Shown here: positions 28,318 through 40,852 of the stretch, in pieces | How the letters are laid out: every line of letters begins with the position of its first letter | How positions within the stretch are numbered: position 1 is the first letter of the stretch | Program-made: the position numbers and the translations under genes | Source: Malus domestica | Lineage: Eukaryota > Streptophyta > Magnoliopsida > Rosales > Rosaceae | Direction of reading: 5' to 3' | Assembly (NCBI RefSeq): GCF_042453785.1 | Contig: NC_091670.1 | Coordinates: forward strand, 35,661,501-35,725,500 | Length of the DNA stretch: 64,000 nucleotides | The notes under the pieces: model-generated | What the model was told of the DNA's origin: nothing | The model's database searches: none | What the model saw: the letters and a program-made list of their open reading frames with translations, nothing else

Positions 28318-31300
28318 TCAAGAAGACAACACCAACGGGTTGGTTCCGTACCCATCGCGATGTGCTTTTTGCCATCTCCACGCAACCTGCAGACTCTCTT
28401 GAAGGTTGGTGTGTTGAGCGCTCCAGTTGAGTTCACGTAGGATCTTAGATGGATCACTGAAGACTTCAGCGTAGTCACCAGGCCTGCGGGGAAGGAAATC
28501 AACTTTTAGGTCCACCCCAGTTGCCTTCTTACACGCCTCCACGAACTCCTTAACTGAACTACCTGGTAACAGACAGCCACATATATAGCGTAAGAGAAAA
28601 TTCTGCTATTCACTACAAAATCTTTTGCACAATAAGAAATGGAATTAGAGTCGTATAAATTTCATTTATCCTACCTTTTCCAGTTCCAACATTGTAGATT
28701 CCCACTTTACGGGGCTGTGCATGCTCAAGAGCTTTAACGTGAGCATCAACCAGATCAGTGACATCTATATAATCTCTTATGCAAGTTCCATCAGATGTTT
28801 TGTAATCAGTACCTCGAACCTGCAAAGCACTTCCGTTACTAAAATTCCAACCCCTCAAAAGAACAGTGGAAACAGCTGATATGAGAAAGCTAACTGAAAT
28901 CGTCAAAATATACAGATCAAAACCCAATCTGTTTTCTTTTTACTCTTTATGGCAGGTGAGAATTGGTATGAAGATTTTCAAATAATTCATGCACTGTGTC
29001 CATAATAAATACAAAACGATAATCATAACCTTAATAGCCAAACCTATAACTTGATCTTTACCACAGATATATCAGTTAATTATGCAACGACTTACCTTTA
29101 GCCCAGGAATGATACCACGAGCTGCATCAAAACAAGCACCTGATATTCGTCCATGTTCACGAAGTTCAGGTCTGGGAGCTTCACCCAATCTGCCCTCTGG
29201 ATCCGACCCAATGACATTGAAGTATCTAGAAGGTTACGAAAAATAAATTAAGTTGTGAGACAATCAGGACAATTTATTCATTCATCTGCTAAAGTAAATT
29301 GTTTGTGGATGCCTTATTTGGTTGACATCCTTTGTGGCCAATGACTTGCAGCATAATACAAGCGTAGACATAAGTTATAACACAGACAATATGCAGGTCA
29401 CACAAGATGATAGTACGTATATTCAGTTGGACAACAAAGGACCTTACAGAAAGTATCACATGGCCTTGTTAACTATTATACAGAAAATGAGATAATGAAC
29501 CCATTACTAATAAAGATACTGGCCTATTAATGAAAAAGGTAAAACAAGCTTTGCGCAGAGAGGCGACTTGGAAAATCGAATGAAGGTTTTAAATTTTTAG
29601 ACATCCAAACCCCAACATCCATTGCCACCTAAGCCAAAGCCACGTATTGTGCTAAGGTTCCAAGTCCAAACCCCACATGTGTTTAGAAGAAAAGCAAAAC
29701 CTAAGCTATGAAAAGTTAAAGACGACAAAACAATATTGACATGTGATTCATGTTTTACTGGCAAATTAACATAACTGAAACCCATTTCTGACAAAGTAAT
29801 CACGCAGCAAGGTTACTCACAGGATTATGTCAACAACAGTTAAAAAAAAAAACATCAAAAGATTTGAAAATTTTTGTTAGGACACGAACCTCAGGATCAT
29901 GACTGCCATGTCCGAATTCTTATGAAAATCCAAGATGATATCTTCTGCCATCTTCTTTGCTTTTCCATATGGATTAATTGGTAGCTGAATTTATTTCCAA
30001 AACCTCAAAGTCAACGACTAAACAAGTTCATTCATTCGAAACAAAACAACAAACCTCTCAAAGTCAACGGCTAAACAAGTTTATTCATTCGAAACAAAAC
30101 AACAACCCACCTGTGGAGTTTCTTCAGTAATAGGCATCTTCTCAGGTTCACCATATGTTGCACATGTACTGGAATATATCAAAGTCTTCACACCATGTGC
30201 AGCCATTGCCTCCAATACCACTAAGGTATTTGACGTAATGTTGTGGTAATACCTGTGCAAAAATTCAAAATTTTCATTAGTAAGATTATTCGTACATGTT
30301 ATATCAAAGTCTTCCCAGGCCTTTTCTTTAGCCTTTATATTAAGGAAGACAACTGTTTAAGCGAGGTATATAAACTGCCATGTCAACATCCAACATCATC
30401 TCTATGTTCATAATACTGAGCTGAAATTCATGTGTATCCACATAGCATCATTAAGGGAAAATTTTTGAACAAAGAAAGTTCTGGTAAAGAAAAAGGCACA
30501 CAAGCAAGACAAGCATATTTCCGGTGGTAGTAAATGGTCCTAATCTGGCTCATGGATGGTACTTACTTAAGTGGATCAAGTGTGCTTTCCCCAACATATG
30601 CAACAGCTGCAAAATGCATCACAGCATCAAATGCATTCTCTGAAAATATTTTGTTTACCTGGAATATTCAGTTAAGGCTACATTGAAACTTAGCGCTTTT
30701 TATTTGCACAAAATATTTGAACAATACTCGTAAAGTACATCACAAGGATACGGATTTTGGATCCCCCAAGTCAGCATAAATAAACTGAAGCCTCCCAGGT
30801 TCAGGAAATAACTCTTGGAGAACCTTGACGGCACCTAGGTTTCCCCGTGAGAGGTTATCCTGTGAAAGAAAGAAAATTTTCTTGGTCTAGAGTAATTATC
30901 AAGTTAAGTAATAGAGAAGACCTTGACTTCATCCAACAGAGACCTACCACAATAGTTACACGATATTGATCCCTTAGGAGTCGTAATGCAGCATGTGAAC
31001 CAATATATCCAGCACCTCCAGTTACTAGGACATGAGTTACCCCTGCTTCATGAAGGGAGAACTGGACCAATATAAATAGTACACGGTAAGAATAGGTCTT
31101 TACATAGAACTTCTGCAATTTTATGGAAGACATGAATACAAACTAGAACATTTTACTTCTGCCACACAAAAAAAGAAAATAGAACTCGCAAAATGTTCCA
31201 ATGCAACAGCACAAAAATCTCGTACCCAAGTTTTCATATCTTTGTATCAACGATAATCACAATACGCCAAAAAATAAGTCTACCACTCTGTCAAACATTA

Positions 31301-32330
31301 AGGAGATTGCAGATGGGAAATAATTGACCCAAGCAGGTATCAACAATATACAACAAGAAAAAGGACTGGACCAGATCTGATTAACCCCGCCAGAAGCAAG
31401 ATGATATGATCTATAATGATTTTCTCCAATGACGATAACCAAATCAACATCATACTGTAATCCCTGACATGATTTCCTAGGACAAGGCTATTAGGACCCC
31501 TTAGCCTCCTATTCTCTCTGGTATCCTGAATTCCCTCACCCTGGCCCCCCCTCCCTCAGGACACAGGTGTATGCCTATTTTTCAGGCACCCATGGAGGCT
31601 CCTCAGTGGTCAGTGGTGACCACCTAGCCATTCAGGCCATGGTGGCTCATTAGGGTTAACTAAAAACATAGCACTAACAACAACTATTCGCTTCTGTCCA
31701 TCACTGATATCTGGACAAAAGAGCAAAGTTTTATAAGTAATTCTGTTTGAAAGTCGCCTCGCCATATATAACATCCAGCAGGGCCACCTTTTACAAAAGA
31801 GCAAAAAGTTGGCTTTTGCATCCAGATAATCACTCTAATACAATAAGCACACACTGAAGTATACGTTCAATTCAACCAAAGAAAATACGGAGGGATTAAG
31901 GGATTACCGAGCTTGTGGTATTAAAAGATGGGGATTGTTTCAGCATAATAATACATAATGCTGTAAGAGTAGCAGCCAAAAGAATTTTTCCAACAAAGCT
32001 GTTCTTCCTCTTGGGATCTGGGTACTCCATGCCTACAAGCACAACAGGGTCCAAGACACAAGCATAAAACTTCCAGATAACTCCCAGCACAAAAGATCCG
32101 AATTGAAACAATTCATTAAACCTTGGTTATAAACAAATTTCAGAACATACTGAGCAGACTCTAATTTCACCTCCACCTCCTTCAAATCATCGGTACCCAT
32201 AACGCCGGATGAACATAACAAATTCACAGAAAGAAAAGATAAACATATTGAACGCAATCGAAAACTCACCTCCTAAAGACATGGCTCTGTTAGTTCTTGA
32301 CTGACTTCTGGCCCTGCCAAAATTAAGCAT
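28318..32330 (-). CDS. MUR4: UDP-arabinose 4-epimerase (UDP-xylose 4-epimerase), MUR4/UXE
   Basis: Ten coding exons give 418 aa: 32330-32270, 32032-31908, 31061-30948, 30859-30752, 30658-30567, 30252-30111, 29984-29890, 29225-29096, 28819-28675, 28562-28318. It interconverts UDP-xylose and UDP-L-arabinose in the Golgi lumen, supplying arabinose for wall polymers. A short basic tail and one membrane helix (about residues 37-51) give the type II Golgi topology. The NAD-binding TGGAGYIG motif is at residues 76-83 and the short-chain dehydrogenase pair Tyr220-x3-Lys224 is intact, with the SST motif at 194-196. [21 protein letters not shown] is characteristic of MUR4 rather than of UDP-glucose epimerases. 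Length equals Arabidopsis MUR4 (419 aa) within one residue. A pyrimidine-rich 5' UTR near 33180-33300 is probably joined by an intron ending near 32420. Confidence 0.95.
29999..30109. repeat. 53-bp tandem duplication filling a MUR4 intron
   Basis: The unit beginning CTCAAAGTCAACG at 30004 recurs at 30057 with about two mismatches (CGACT/CGGCT, TTCATT/TTTATT). The intron (29985-30110, 126 bp) consists almost wholly of the two units. Confidence 0.85.
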
Positions 32331-33461
32331 TGGGAGAATGTCTTCAATGCTTATAAATAGGAATCAAATTTTATGCCTCAATCAAGTATGACCTATCCCT
32401 GAATATTCTTTTGGTGTAATGCACTGCAGTGAAAGCCAAACACAATCAGCCAGAAAATTAAAAAAAATCACATCCCAAAATTACTGAAATTCAAAAGCGG
32501 TGGTTATAACTGGGCCCTCTACAAATAAAGCAATCAAATTGAAAAGGTTAAAATCCCAAAGGAGGAAATTTTTTTAGAAACCCTGGAAATTTCACCGGCA
32601 AACTCCAAATTCCAAAACAGAAAAAGGGTTGGATTTAGAATCACAAGATCCAAACATTCCCAGAAGAAGGAACTCGAAAAAAAATTCAAAAAATAAACAA
32701 CCCCAAGTAACATTCCGCAATCTAAGGCAAACACATGGCTGTCAGAGCATGTCTGCCAAAGAAAGAGACGAACTTTGAAGGACCATTTTGCAGAGGGAAA
32801 GCCATTGTCAGGAATCTGAAACATATATGGGGAAAACAAACCAAAACCCGTGAAAGCTCGAAGCTTCGAGATCCACCGGCAAAACCACTTCAAATTTTGT
32901 GTAAAAATTCAAATAAGAAATTGGGTTTTCTCTAAAATCAATTAAGAAACTGGGTTTTTTGTATGATGATCACAGATTTATTGTTGCAGACAAAAGTACC
33001 TGAAAGCTGAAAAAGCAAAACGACAAACAAAAGCATTGACACACAGAAAATACAAAAGTACAAGAAGATGCAAAGACATGCCAATGAGCACGAAAAGCTT
33101 ACAAATTAAGGCAGGGGTGCATGAATCTAACAGAAAAAGCAAAACAATTGACCACAATGGTAAGAAAAACCAGAAGAAATTGAAAAAAACGTACGAGAGA
33201 GAGAAAGGGGAGAGAAACGCACAATTAGGAAGAGGAAGAGGAAAGGAGAGAGTCACTACAGGGTGATGAGGCGGTGTTGAATGTTTGCGGGTGGCTTTTG
33301 AAAATAAAGGGAGAGAGAAAGAAAAAGTGAGTTGTCTCTTCCTCTCTCTACTAATAGGCCGAGATTTCTCGGCGTGTTCATGTTTTTGAGTTGTTGGGTT
33401 CCTATTTGTTTTTTGTTTTTGGCTTTTGTGCGCAGGAAGAGAAAAAAAGAGGCACAAAAAA

Positions 33462-33637
33462 ATGGATATGGATCTTATGATCTTATTCGTTCATTGTATA
33501 TCGTGCGATTAGTTTTCTTTATGTGTTATTTATATGTAATTTTAAATTTTAAAATTTAAAATAATTTCTGACCACACGATGTATGATAAACGAGTGAGAT
33601 CACGAGATCCCTAAGATCCTTAGGAAAAGGATCCGGC
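33462..33637. repeat. Foldback MITE, copy 1
   Basis: The arms are inverted: CGTTCATTGTATATCGTGCG (33488-33507) pairs with CACACGATGTATGATAAACG (about 33573-33592), and outer GATC-rich arms continue the stem. The centre is an A/T palindrome (TTTTAAATTTTAAAATTT). It is related to 34449-34650. Confidence 0.7.
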
Positions 33638-33779
33638 AAGCATCCTTCTCCCAAAAAAATTCCTACACTTGGAAATTTATAAATAAATAAAAAACATAAA
33701 ATTATTTTTCTTTCTTTTATATATTATTTTTTTATTTTTGCTAATTTGAAATTTTTTTATTTATACAACAATGTAATTT

Positions 33780-34009
33780 ACACTAAAAGGTTGAGAATTT
33801 TGAGTAAGTCATATTAAATTAGTATCACACTCAAAATTAAACTTTTTTTTAATAAACGATATTATCTGCTTTAAAGATGAAGGGTAAGTTTAGTCTCACA
33901 ATAAACTAGTAATAATGTGTTCAAATTCATCTTTGGCGAAAATTGAACATAAACCTTTCACTTACAAGTGAAGAATAATACACTAAACCGTAGTACTAAG
34001 TGGCAAAAT
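33780..34009 (-). repeat. Degenerate SINE-like copy
   Basis: The right half (CTTACAAGTGAAGAATAATACACT...CGTAGTACTAAGTGGCAAA, split here by a gap) matches the SINE-like repeat at 12910-13054 in the same orientation. The left half is weaker. Confidence 0.4.
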
Positions 34010-34448
34010 CGAACTTAAAACAGAGCAATATCAATGGACGGTAAGACAATTACATAAAATGTATCTAAAACTTTTTGGAGACGAATTCTAATTTGGATGC
34101 AAAATAAAGAACATTGCTATAATTAACTAAAACTTGTATCTGTAAAAATTTAAAGTCTTTTCGATTAAGCAAACTGAAAAGAAAAAAAAAAGCACTTTAC
34201 AATATTGTTTTCTCAGAATCTTTCTATGATGTCTTTCAGCGTCGAATGTGGACAGGGTTACTGCACACCTAACCAATAACGTGTCACCATCTCACCACCC
34301 TTTCTCCTTTTTCTTCTCTGTTTCGTAGGGTCCACCACTTTGTAATACCCATGTCTTTGTGACAGATATTTTTTCCTTTCTCTTTCTTGTTTAAAGAGTT
34401 TGACTGTTGAATATTTATATTTGGAAATGTCATAGAGGAGATATTTTT

Positions 34449-34650
34449 GGAGTCCGAATCCTCTTTGTGAGGATTTCAAAAATTCGTGAATCGTGTTCAT
34501 TCATCGTATATCGTGCGATTCATAATTTTTGTGTTTATTTTTAAATAAAAATATTTAAAATGATTTATGGCGCACAATGTACGATGAACGGATACGATCC
34601 ACGAATCCTCAGATTCCCAAGATCCTCACCGAAGGGATCTGGAGAGGATC
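34449..34650. repeat. Foldback MITE, copy 2
   Basis: The left arm GGAGTCCGAATCCTC... and inner GTTCATTCATCGTATATCG pair with the right arm (CGCACAATGTACGATGAACG and outer GGATCTGGAGAGGATC). It has the same design as 33462-33637, about 0.9 kb away, with longer outer arms preserved. Confidence 0.75.
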
Positions 34651-35073
34651 ATGTTGGATATTTTTGTACCACATTGATTATGTATCATCTTATGTAACAA
34701 GTGATGTGTACATGTTACGTTAATTACCGAAATAATCTAATTAGATGTTGACTGCATACATTACTTGTCACATATAATGATACACTAGCATGCTATAAAT
34801 ATATAATCTCTCTAACATTACTTGTTATTTTTTTTTTTTCAAGTTTTCTTTTTGGTAAGAAACTATATTTATGAATAATTACACATGCACTCAAATTATA
34901 AGACTATATTTTAGAGAGTGATTAAGTTTTTAATTTATTTCAAAGATAAACAAAACTTAACTTTAATGTGACAAGTGGTGTCATCGTGATAATTTTAATT
35001 ATTTTTGTATTTACAATTTTAGCCATCGGTAATTGGAAGATGGATATGTATCTCTTTGTTTGTTTTGTTTCTT

Positions 35074-36145
35074 GAGAAAATTGCACAAATACCACCTGAA
35101 TTTTCAAGGGTGTGTGCATTTGCCACCCAAACAAACAATTTTAACAATTATCCACCTAGACTTTAGCTTTGGTGATAATTTACCACCTCCCTCTAGTTAT
35201 GTTAACATCCTGTCAAAATTGTATCTCTTTTTAATTTTTAATATTTTTTAAAAAATACTTAAAAGAAATTAAACAATAAAATGAAATACTAAAACTTACA
35301 GTAAAAACACACCTAATCCAAAAATAAAATTACCATAGGCTCATCTCCCACCTCCCTCTACTCTAATTCCTCTTCCCGATCACCCCAAGGTCAGCTAAAT
35401 CTCCCCCTTTGTGATTGGATTTCATCCCAAAATCTCTAGTATGATCTGCGACCCTAAATCTCCCTCAGAGATTTTCGTTCTAGAAGAATTTGCAACCCCA
35501 AACGCTCAACCAGATTCTCGGAGCCCGCACACCTGACCCATATTTGATCCATCCATCGCGGCTCCTCCTAACCAGATTCCCCTCCCACGCGGTGCAACTG
35601 CCGACACTATGCGCCTGTTTGATGAGCTGGATGAGATTGAGTCTTAGGATTAAGATTGGATTAGCAGAGACTTATAAGATAGAACTTGTAACTTATATAC
35701 AAAGATAAGTTAAAGAACTGTGAATTCATAACTCATTATGTCTAATCACGTCCATCTCACATTTTGACACAACAGACAAACAAAAGATTGGACTAAAATT
35801 CATTTTAATTGGTCACAACTTATCTCAACCAGCCCACCAAACCAACCCTATATGACTACAAACCCCCATGGGAACCTATGCCACCTCTTTCTCCCACTCA
35901 ATCTCTCTCTTGTTTCGTCTCCTCCCTGCAAATTTTAATCTTTTCCAAAGTTTTTATTAGTTTATTATTTATTTATTTTGTATAGACAAACATAACCTTG
36001 AATTTAGCGGCAAGTTTGACAGAATTGATCGGAGGTGGTACATTAGCACCAATGCTAAAGTGTAGGTGAATAAGTCAAAAAAATATCTCTGGGTGGCAAA
36101 TGCACAGACCCAAGAAATTTCTGGTGGTATTTGCTTAACTTCCTC
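35074..36145. mobile_element. Mutator-like non-autonomous element (1.07 kb) with long inverted ends
   Basis: Left end GAGAAAATTGCACAAATACC and right end (reversed) GAGGAAGTTAAGCAAATACC begin inverted repeats of about 150 bp that share ACCACC, GTGCATTTGCCACCCA and TAATTTACCACCTCC or close variants. The flanks TTGTTTCTT (35065-35073) and TTGTTTCTC (36146-36154) form a 9-bp target duplication with one mismatch, as Mutator-like elements make. The interior (about 35340-35900) has CT-rich, exon-like sequence unlike the AT-rich ends, and a nested 238-bp MITE. No transposase is present; gene-fragment capture (Pack-MULE) is possible. Confidence 0.8.
35611..35848. mobile_element. Harbinger-like MITE nested in the Mutator-like element
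   Basis: The ends are GCGCCTGTTTGATGAGCTGG and, reversed, GGGTTGGTTTGGTGGGCTGG, with TAT on both sides (35608-35610, 35849-35851). Three-base TWA duplications are typical of PIF/Harbinger. It is 238 bp with no coding content. Confidence 0.6.
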
Positions 36146-36738
36146 TTGTTTCTCTATCACTCTTCCTTTTTCTTACTCGTCTTTTTCGATCTCTCTTTTT
36201 CTCTATCTTCATTCTGGTTTCTACTCGTCTCTTTCTCGGTCCACCTTTTTCTTACCTCTCACTTTCCCGCTCCTTACCTTTCTTTCCTCCTCCTTCTTCA
36301 TTATCTTCTCTTTCTTCCTTACTGTTCTCTCGTTCCTCCTTCTTTCCTCTCTCTCTCCTCCTCAACCTTTTTCTTCGCCCTTCTCTCTCCTATTTCTTCT
36401 TCATACTTCTCACTATCCCTCTTCCTCTTCTTTTTCATATTGTTCCCTAAATTTATGACTGTTTTTTTTGAATAATGCTAAGGAGATTAAATTTTTTAAA
36501 TTAACTTTGCAAACCAAATTATGTGGTTATTAATAATTGAATTATTAGTTAAATGTTGATTAACGTGCTTATTTCCTATCCATTGGTGACACATCATTTG
36601 GTTTAAAATTTTGAACTCCCCAGCATTACCCTTTTTATTTTCTAAAAACGATTTGGATTTTAAATTTTTAGTTTTCAATTTTAGTATTTGATTAAAGTAT
36701 TTGATTTTGAGGTTTTTATTGATTTGGATGCATAAATT

Positions 36739-37030
36739 TTGATACTGATGAAGTGTTCAAGAAATTTTAAAATTGATCTTGCATAAGTACTAAAAGTTTT
36801 GAAGCTAATCTTGCAGAAATGCTGAAATTTTGAAACTAATCCTGCAAATCTGCATTAAATTTTTAACTGATCTTTCAGAAATGCTAGAATTTTGAAATTG
36901 ATCTTGTAAAAATGCTAGAATCTTAGAATTGATCTTGTAAAAAAGTGCTGGAATTTTGAAAATGATCTTGCAAAAGTGCATAATATTTTGAAACTAGTCT
37001 TTATGAATTGTGAAACTGATTTTGTAGAAG
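36739..37030. repeat. ~32-bp degenerate tandem satellite
   Basis: The word GATCTTG (or one-base variants) recurs at 36775, 36807, 36838, 36869, 36900, 36931, 36964 and 36996, that is every 31-33 bases, each followed by AAAATGCTAGAATTTTGAAA-like sequence. About nine units; no coding content. Confidence 0.85.
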
Positions 37031-37049
37031 TGAAAATATAAATGTGTAC

Positions 37050-37316
37050 TGTAACATCCCACATCGACCAATGGAAAGGGGGTGATGTGCCTTATATGTA
37101 CATTCCCACCTTCTATAGCACGAGGTCTTTTGGGGACTTACTGGTTTTGAGTTCCATCGGAACTTTGAAGTTAAGCGAGTTCGGCCGAGAGTATTCCCAG
37201 GATGGGTGACCCACTAGGAAGTTAAACAAAATTGTAAGAGCATGATCGGAGCCCAAAGCAGAGAACAATATAGTGATACGACGGAAGATACGACGAAACC
37301 GGTTTGGGATGTGACA
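37050..37316 (+). mobile_element. Cassandra (TRIM) solo LTR, copy 1
   Basis: It begins TGTAACATCCCACATCG and ends GGGATGTGACA, the ends of Cassandra LTRs, and has an exact 5-bp duplication TGTAC on each side (37045-37049 and 37317-37321). The middle, about 37125-37220, is 5S rRNA-like (GAAGTTAAGCGAGTTCGGCC, CCCAGGATGGGTGACCCACT), which is the hallmark of this family. It is a non-coding fossil with no internal domain. Confidence 0.93.
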
Positions 37317-39143
37317 TGTACGGATCAAAAATTAATTTGAAAGTTGCTGCGGTCTTGATGTGGTCTCACCAAGGAGACGTTTTTATTTATTTTTTATTTT
37401 ATTTTATTTTATTTTTTCTTTCTTTCTTTTGCGAATTACTTGTAGAAATTTTGGTTATCGTCAAGTGTACCGCTTTTTAGCAAGATGCGTTTATGTTTGT
37501 GCTTATGTTGTGTGGCGATACCTTGTTGTGGTCTCTCCGTGGACCGATAGCTTGACGTGTGCTTGATATAATTAAGTCTGTTGCGTTTATCGTTATTGTG
37601 ACATATTTGTTTTGGTGTATTTGTTTTGTGTGGTAGCCGTATAAGAGTTTAATTTTCATTGTTGTTTGGGTGAATTTACCTTGCATCAAGGATTTGGTCA
37701 ATGGAGTTTATGTGCCCGTGTTGGCACCACTTGTAACTATTTGTTCATCAATGGAATCATGTTATCATTTCTAATAAAAACAAATTGACGATTTGGGTTA
37801 CAAATAGTATCCTCATGATGAACCGTTCAAATGTTTAATACATGTGAATGGCTAAACGATCTTGAAATTGAATGAATTTTTTTTTTTTGCAAATATGATC
37901 TTTAGATGATGACAAAGAGAATGAATGATTTCAATTATAATGTTCATAAGGTGAAGATACATTAACCATAATGGGGGTACAAGTAGGTTCTCTCACGAGA
38001 GAACACAAGTATGGGAGATAAACGATATTGTGAGTCTCTCACACTTGTGCTTCAACTTTGCCTCGTTAGTTTTCTTAATGCATTATTCAAGATTTTTTTT
38101 TTGTTGCTGATTATTTTTGTTTGAAGCTTATGTTGTTTGAATATGATTATCTGCGGTCGTATATATCTTACCTAATCCCACTCCCCACAACCTTGCATGT
38201 CTTCTAAAAGTCAAACAAAAAGAATAGCACAATGATGAAAATATGTATAACACGATCCTGTGCATTATAATTTATAGGTATTTATACGTACAAGTTATTG
38301 TGCAAGTATTGGAACACGATTTGTGGTATAACTAATTCATGTTAATTTTATAAAATAAGGGTATGTAATACACTCGAAAATATATAGATCGCTCACTCAT
38401 AATTTATATTAATATTAGCATCTTGCCACACATATGCACGTGTGGTAATTTACTCGTTAAATGTATACACTTAAAAAACTGAATTTACACGTTTAAAAAC
38501 AAATAAAGCTATATAAGTAACGACTTCCTCTTGTATGTGAGGTAGTTTTATTTTGTACTTTTACAGTTTGTTCTCTTTTCAATTAAATTGCTTTATTGAA
38601 AAAAAGAGAGGGGATTTTAGACATTTTAAAATTTTCATTTTTTTTGTCTTCTCACTTTATATATATAAAATCTCTATTAATTAATAAAAATGATGTGCAA
38701 TAATGTAATTTCATATATCCAAATTTTACTGTTTTTAATTGAAGCCTCACTTACATATAAAAAAAAAAACCAAAAACAAAAACCTCCTACTCTCCCCACA
38801 TTCCCTCTCTCCCTTTCTCCTTCTCATTTTCTAAAAATGTGTATAGGCAAATGCTAGTACCTATTAATAAACCTATGTTTGCCAATCAAAACTCCATAAA
38901 ATTACTATTCTAACCCTCTTATATATCAAAACTAAAAACAAAAAGGTTACCCACGTGTTGAGCTCAAGGGCTTATGTGCTCCAATGTTACTTGATTCGTG
39001 TTATCAATGTTTTAGACTCAAATGACCCGGGCTTATTAAGAATATTAATCTCATACTAAAAAATTAAATAGAGACATTGTATGGTTTTATAAAGAGTTAG
39101 AGTACACTATATAATTACTAATTAACTTCACGATAAAGCATTA

Positions 39144-39544
39144 GACCATCTCCAAATGAGATGTCAAATATGCCAAATAGGATTAAAAGATATTCAAGTG
39201 TTCTCAAATAGATATGACATATATGATGTGGCATGTGAGTCATTTAACTCTTTGCTTTCTAATTGCCTTTTTTTTACAGCAAACAAAGAATGAATCAAAT
39301 ATATTTAATTTAAATTAAATTTTTAATGCATGGGTCTCATTAACAACCAATAGAATACAAACTAAAACTAATTTTGATTATTTTTTAATAGTTAATGTAA
39401 CTCTACGCTCAATAAAATAATAAAATAAATATTTGACACATCCATTGAAAAATAAGAAGATTTAGTACTTGTATTCAATTTGTCACATCAACCATCAAAT
39501 AAAATTTTAACATATTATATTTGATATATTATTTGAAGATGCTC
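39144..39544. mobile_element. Harbinger/Tourist-like MITE (401 bp)
   Basis: The ends GACCATCTCCAAATGAGATG and, reversed, GAGCATCTTCAAATAATATA form inverted repeats of about 28 bp, and TTA flanks both sides (39141-39143, 39545-39547). The interior is AT-rich and non-coding. Confidence 0.8.
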
Positions 39545-40558
39545 TTAGCTTCCTAATCACCTTTCATTTTCGAACACATTGTGTATTGACATTTTTATTT
39601 ATTTGGGTGTACCAAACCTTGCTACCTGTCACAGAACAGGTGGGCCATTTTCTCAAGGGTCGGGTTGTTACACTATTGCACATGGCACCCCCAAGCATAG
39701 ATGGTGATCGAAGGGCCACTTCAAATTTCAAACAATACACAATTGCACGCCGTTGGAGGAGCTTCTGCCGCTTGCCGACATTATTTATTCGTGTATTTTT
39801 AATGTATCGAAAACTTGATCGTGTAACGTTATTATTTTATTTAAATTGTAATATTTATATTTTATTAACATATATCAAAAGTATAACATTCTCATCTCGT
39901 TATTCATTCATATTATAATATATAAAATAACATAATGTATACCAATAAATTCCTCTAATTCCACAAACAATAATTTATTTATAGTACCATACTATAGTTT
40001 AAGGTCGGTTGTCTTAATTACCCTAGTTTCAAGAGAAAATTAAGAGCGTGGAGTAGAATATAAGAATATGTGATTTGTTAGGTGCTAGGTGTTAGGTGTT
40101 TACTGGTACTTAATTAACCAAAATTGATGTTTACTTCTCGTCTGTGTACTTTGTCAGATTTGATTAACATAAAAAAATATTAAGTAGTCAAGAGAAAACG
40201 TGAGTTTTCCGGACGTTGTTACAGAAATATTGCTTCACGTTTACTAATCCTTTCTTAATCATAATTTGTGATTACTTATGTAAAGTAATCCATGCATGTA
40301 AATAATTGGATGTACGTGATGACACGTACAATTGCATGTGGCCATTTCTTTTCTTTTTGCTTTTAAATTATAAACCCCCTGTAAACAGCAAGGAAATACA
40401 ACGCAACGCAAAGTAATGCAAAGCCAGTATACATTGGCTCGTTCACTTTATTTTCATTACAAATTTGGGGATTTGCCATTATAAATTTGGAAAACTTGAA
40501 CAACATCAAATAGATTAGCTTTATGTGCAATGTGTGCGGGTGTCAGTTGATTACTTAT

Positions 40559-40852
40559 TGTAAGATCTCACATCGTTCAGGAGTGAAGATCTTGTAAGGC
40601 TTATATGTATATTCTCATATCTACCTAGCACGAGACCTTTTGGGAGCTCACTGGTTTCGGGTTCCATCGGAACTCCGAAGTTAAGTGAGTTTGCACAAGA
40701 GCATTCCCAGGATGGGTGACCCACTGGGAAGTTTTCATGTGAGTTCCCAGAAACAAAACCATGAGGACGTGATCGGGGCTCAAAGCGGACAATATCGTGC
40801 TACAACGAAGTCGAGTCCGGGATGTGATGGGGACCCGGGTTGGGATGTGACA
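40559..40852 (+). mobile_element. Cassandra (TRIM) solo LTR, copy 2
   Basis: It begins TGTAAGATCTCACATCG and ends GGGATGTGACA. The flanks CTTAT and CTTAA are a 5-bp duplication with one mismatch. The 5S rRNA-like segment (about 40630-40740) is well kept, with GGAACTCCGAAGTTAAGTGA and CCCAGGATGGGTGACCCACT. It is the longest copy here at 294 bp. Confidence 0.92.

Noticed and set aside
36066-36475. Ser/Leu/Phe-rich frames of 114-130 codons
   Set aside because: They come from CT-rich low-complexity DNA at the right end of and beyond the Mutator-like element; no domain or start context.
36739-37030. CRISPR-like array
   Set aside because: Units are contiguous degenerate tandem repeats without unique spacers, and the DNA is plant nuclear.
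37125-37220. 5S rRNA-like sequence (also at about 40630-40740)
   Set aside because: Both lie inside Cassandra LTRs with clear ends and target duplications; they are element parts, not 5S genes.
39586-39918. Plus-strand 110-codon frame
   Set aside because: Composition is AT-rich and hydrophobic with no recognisable motif; chance opening is likely.
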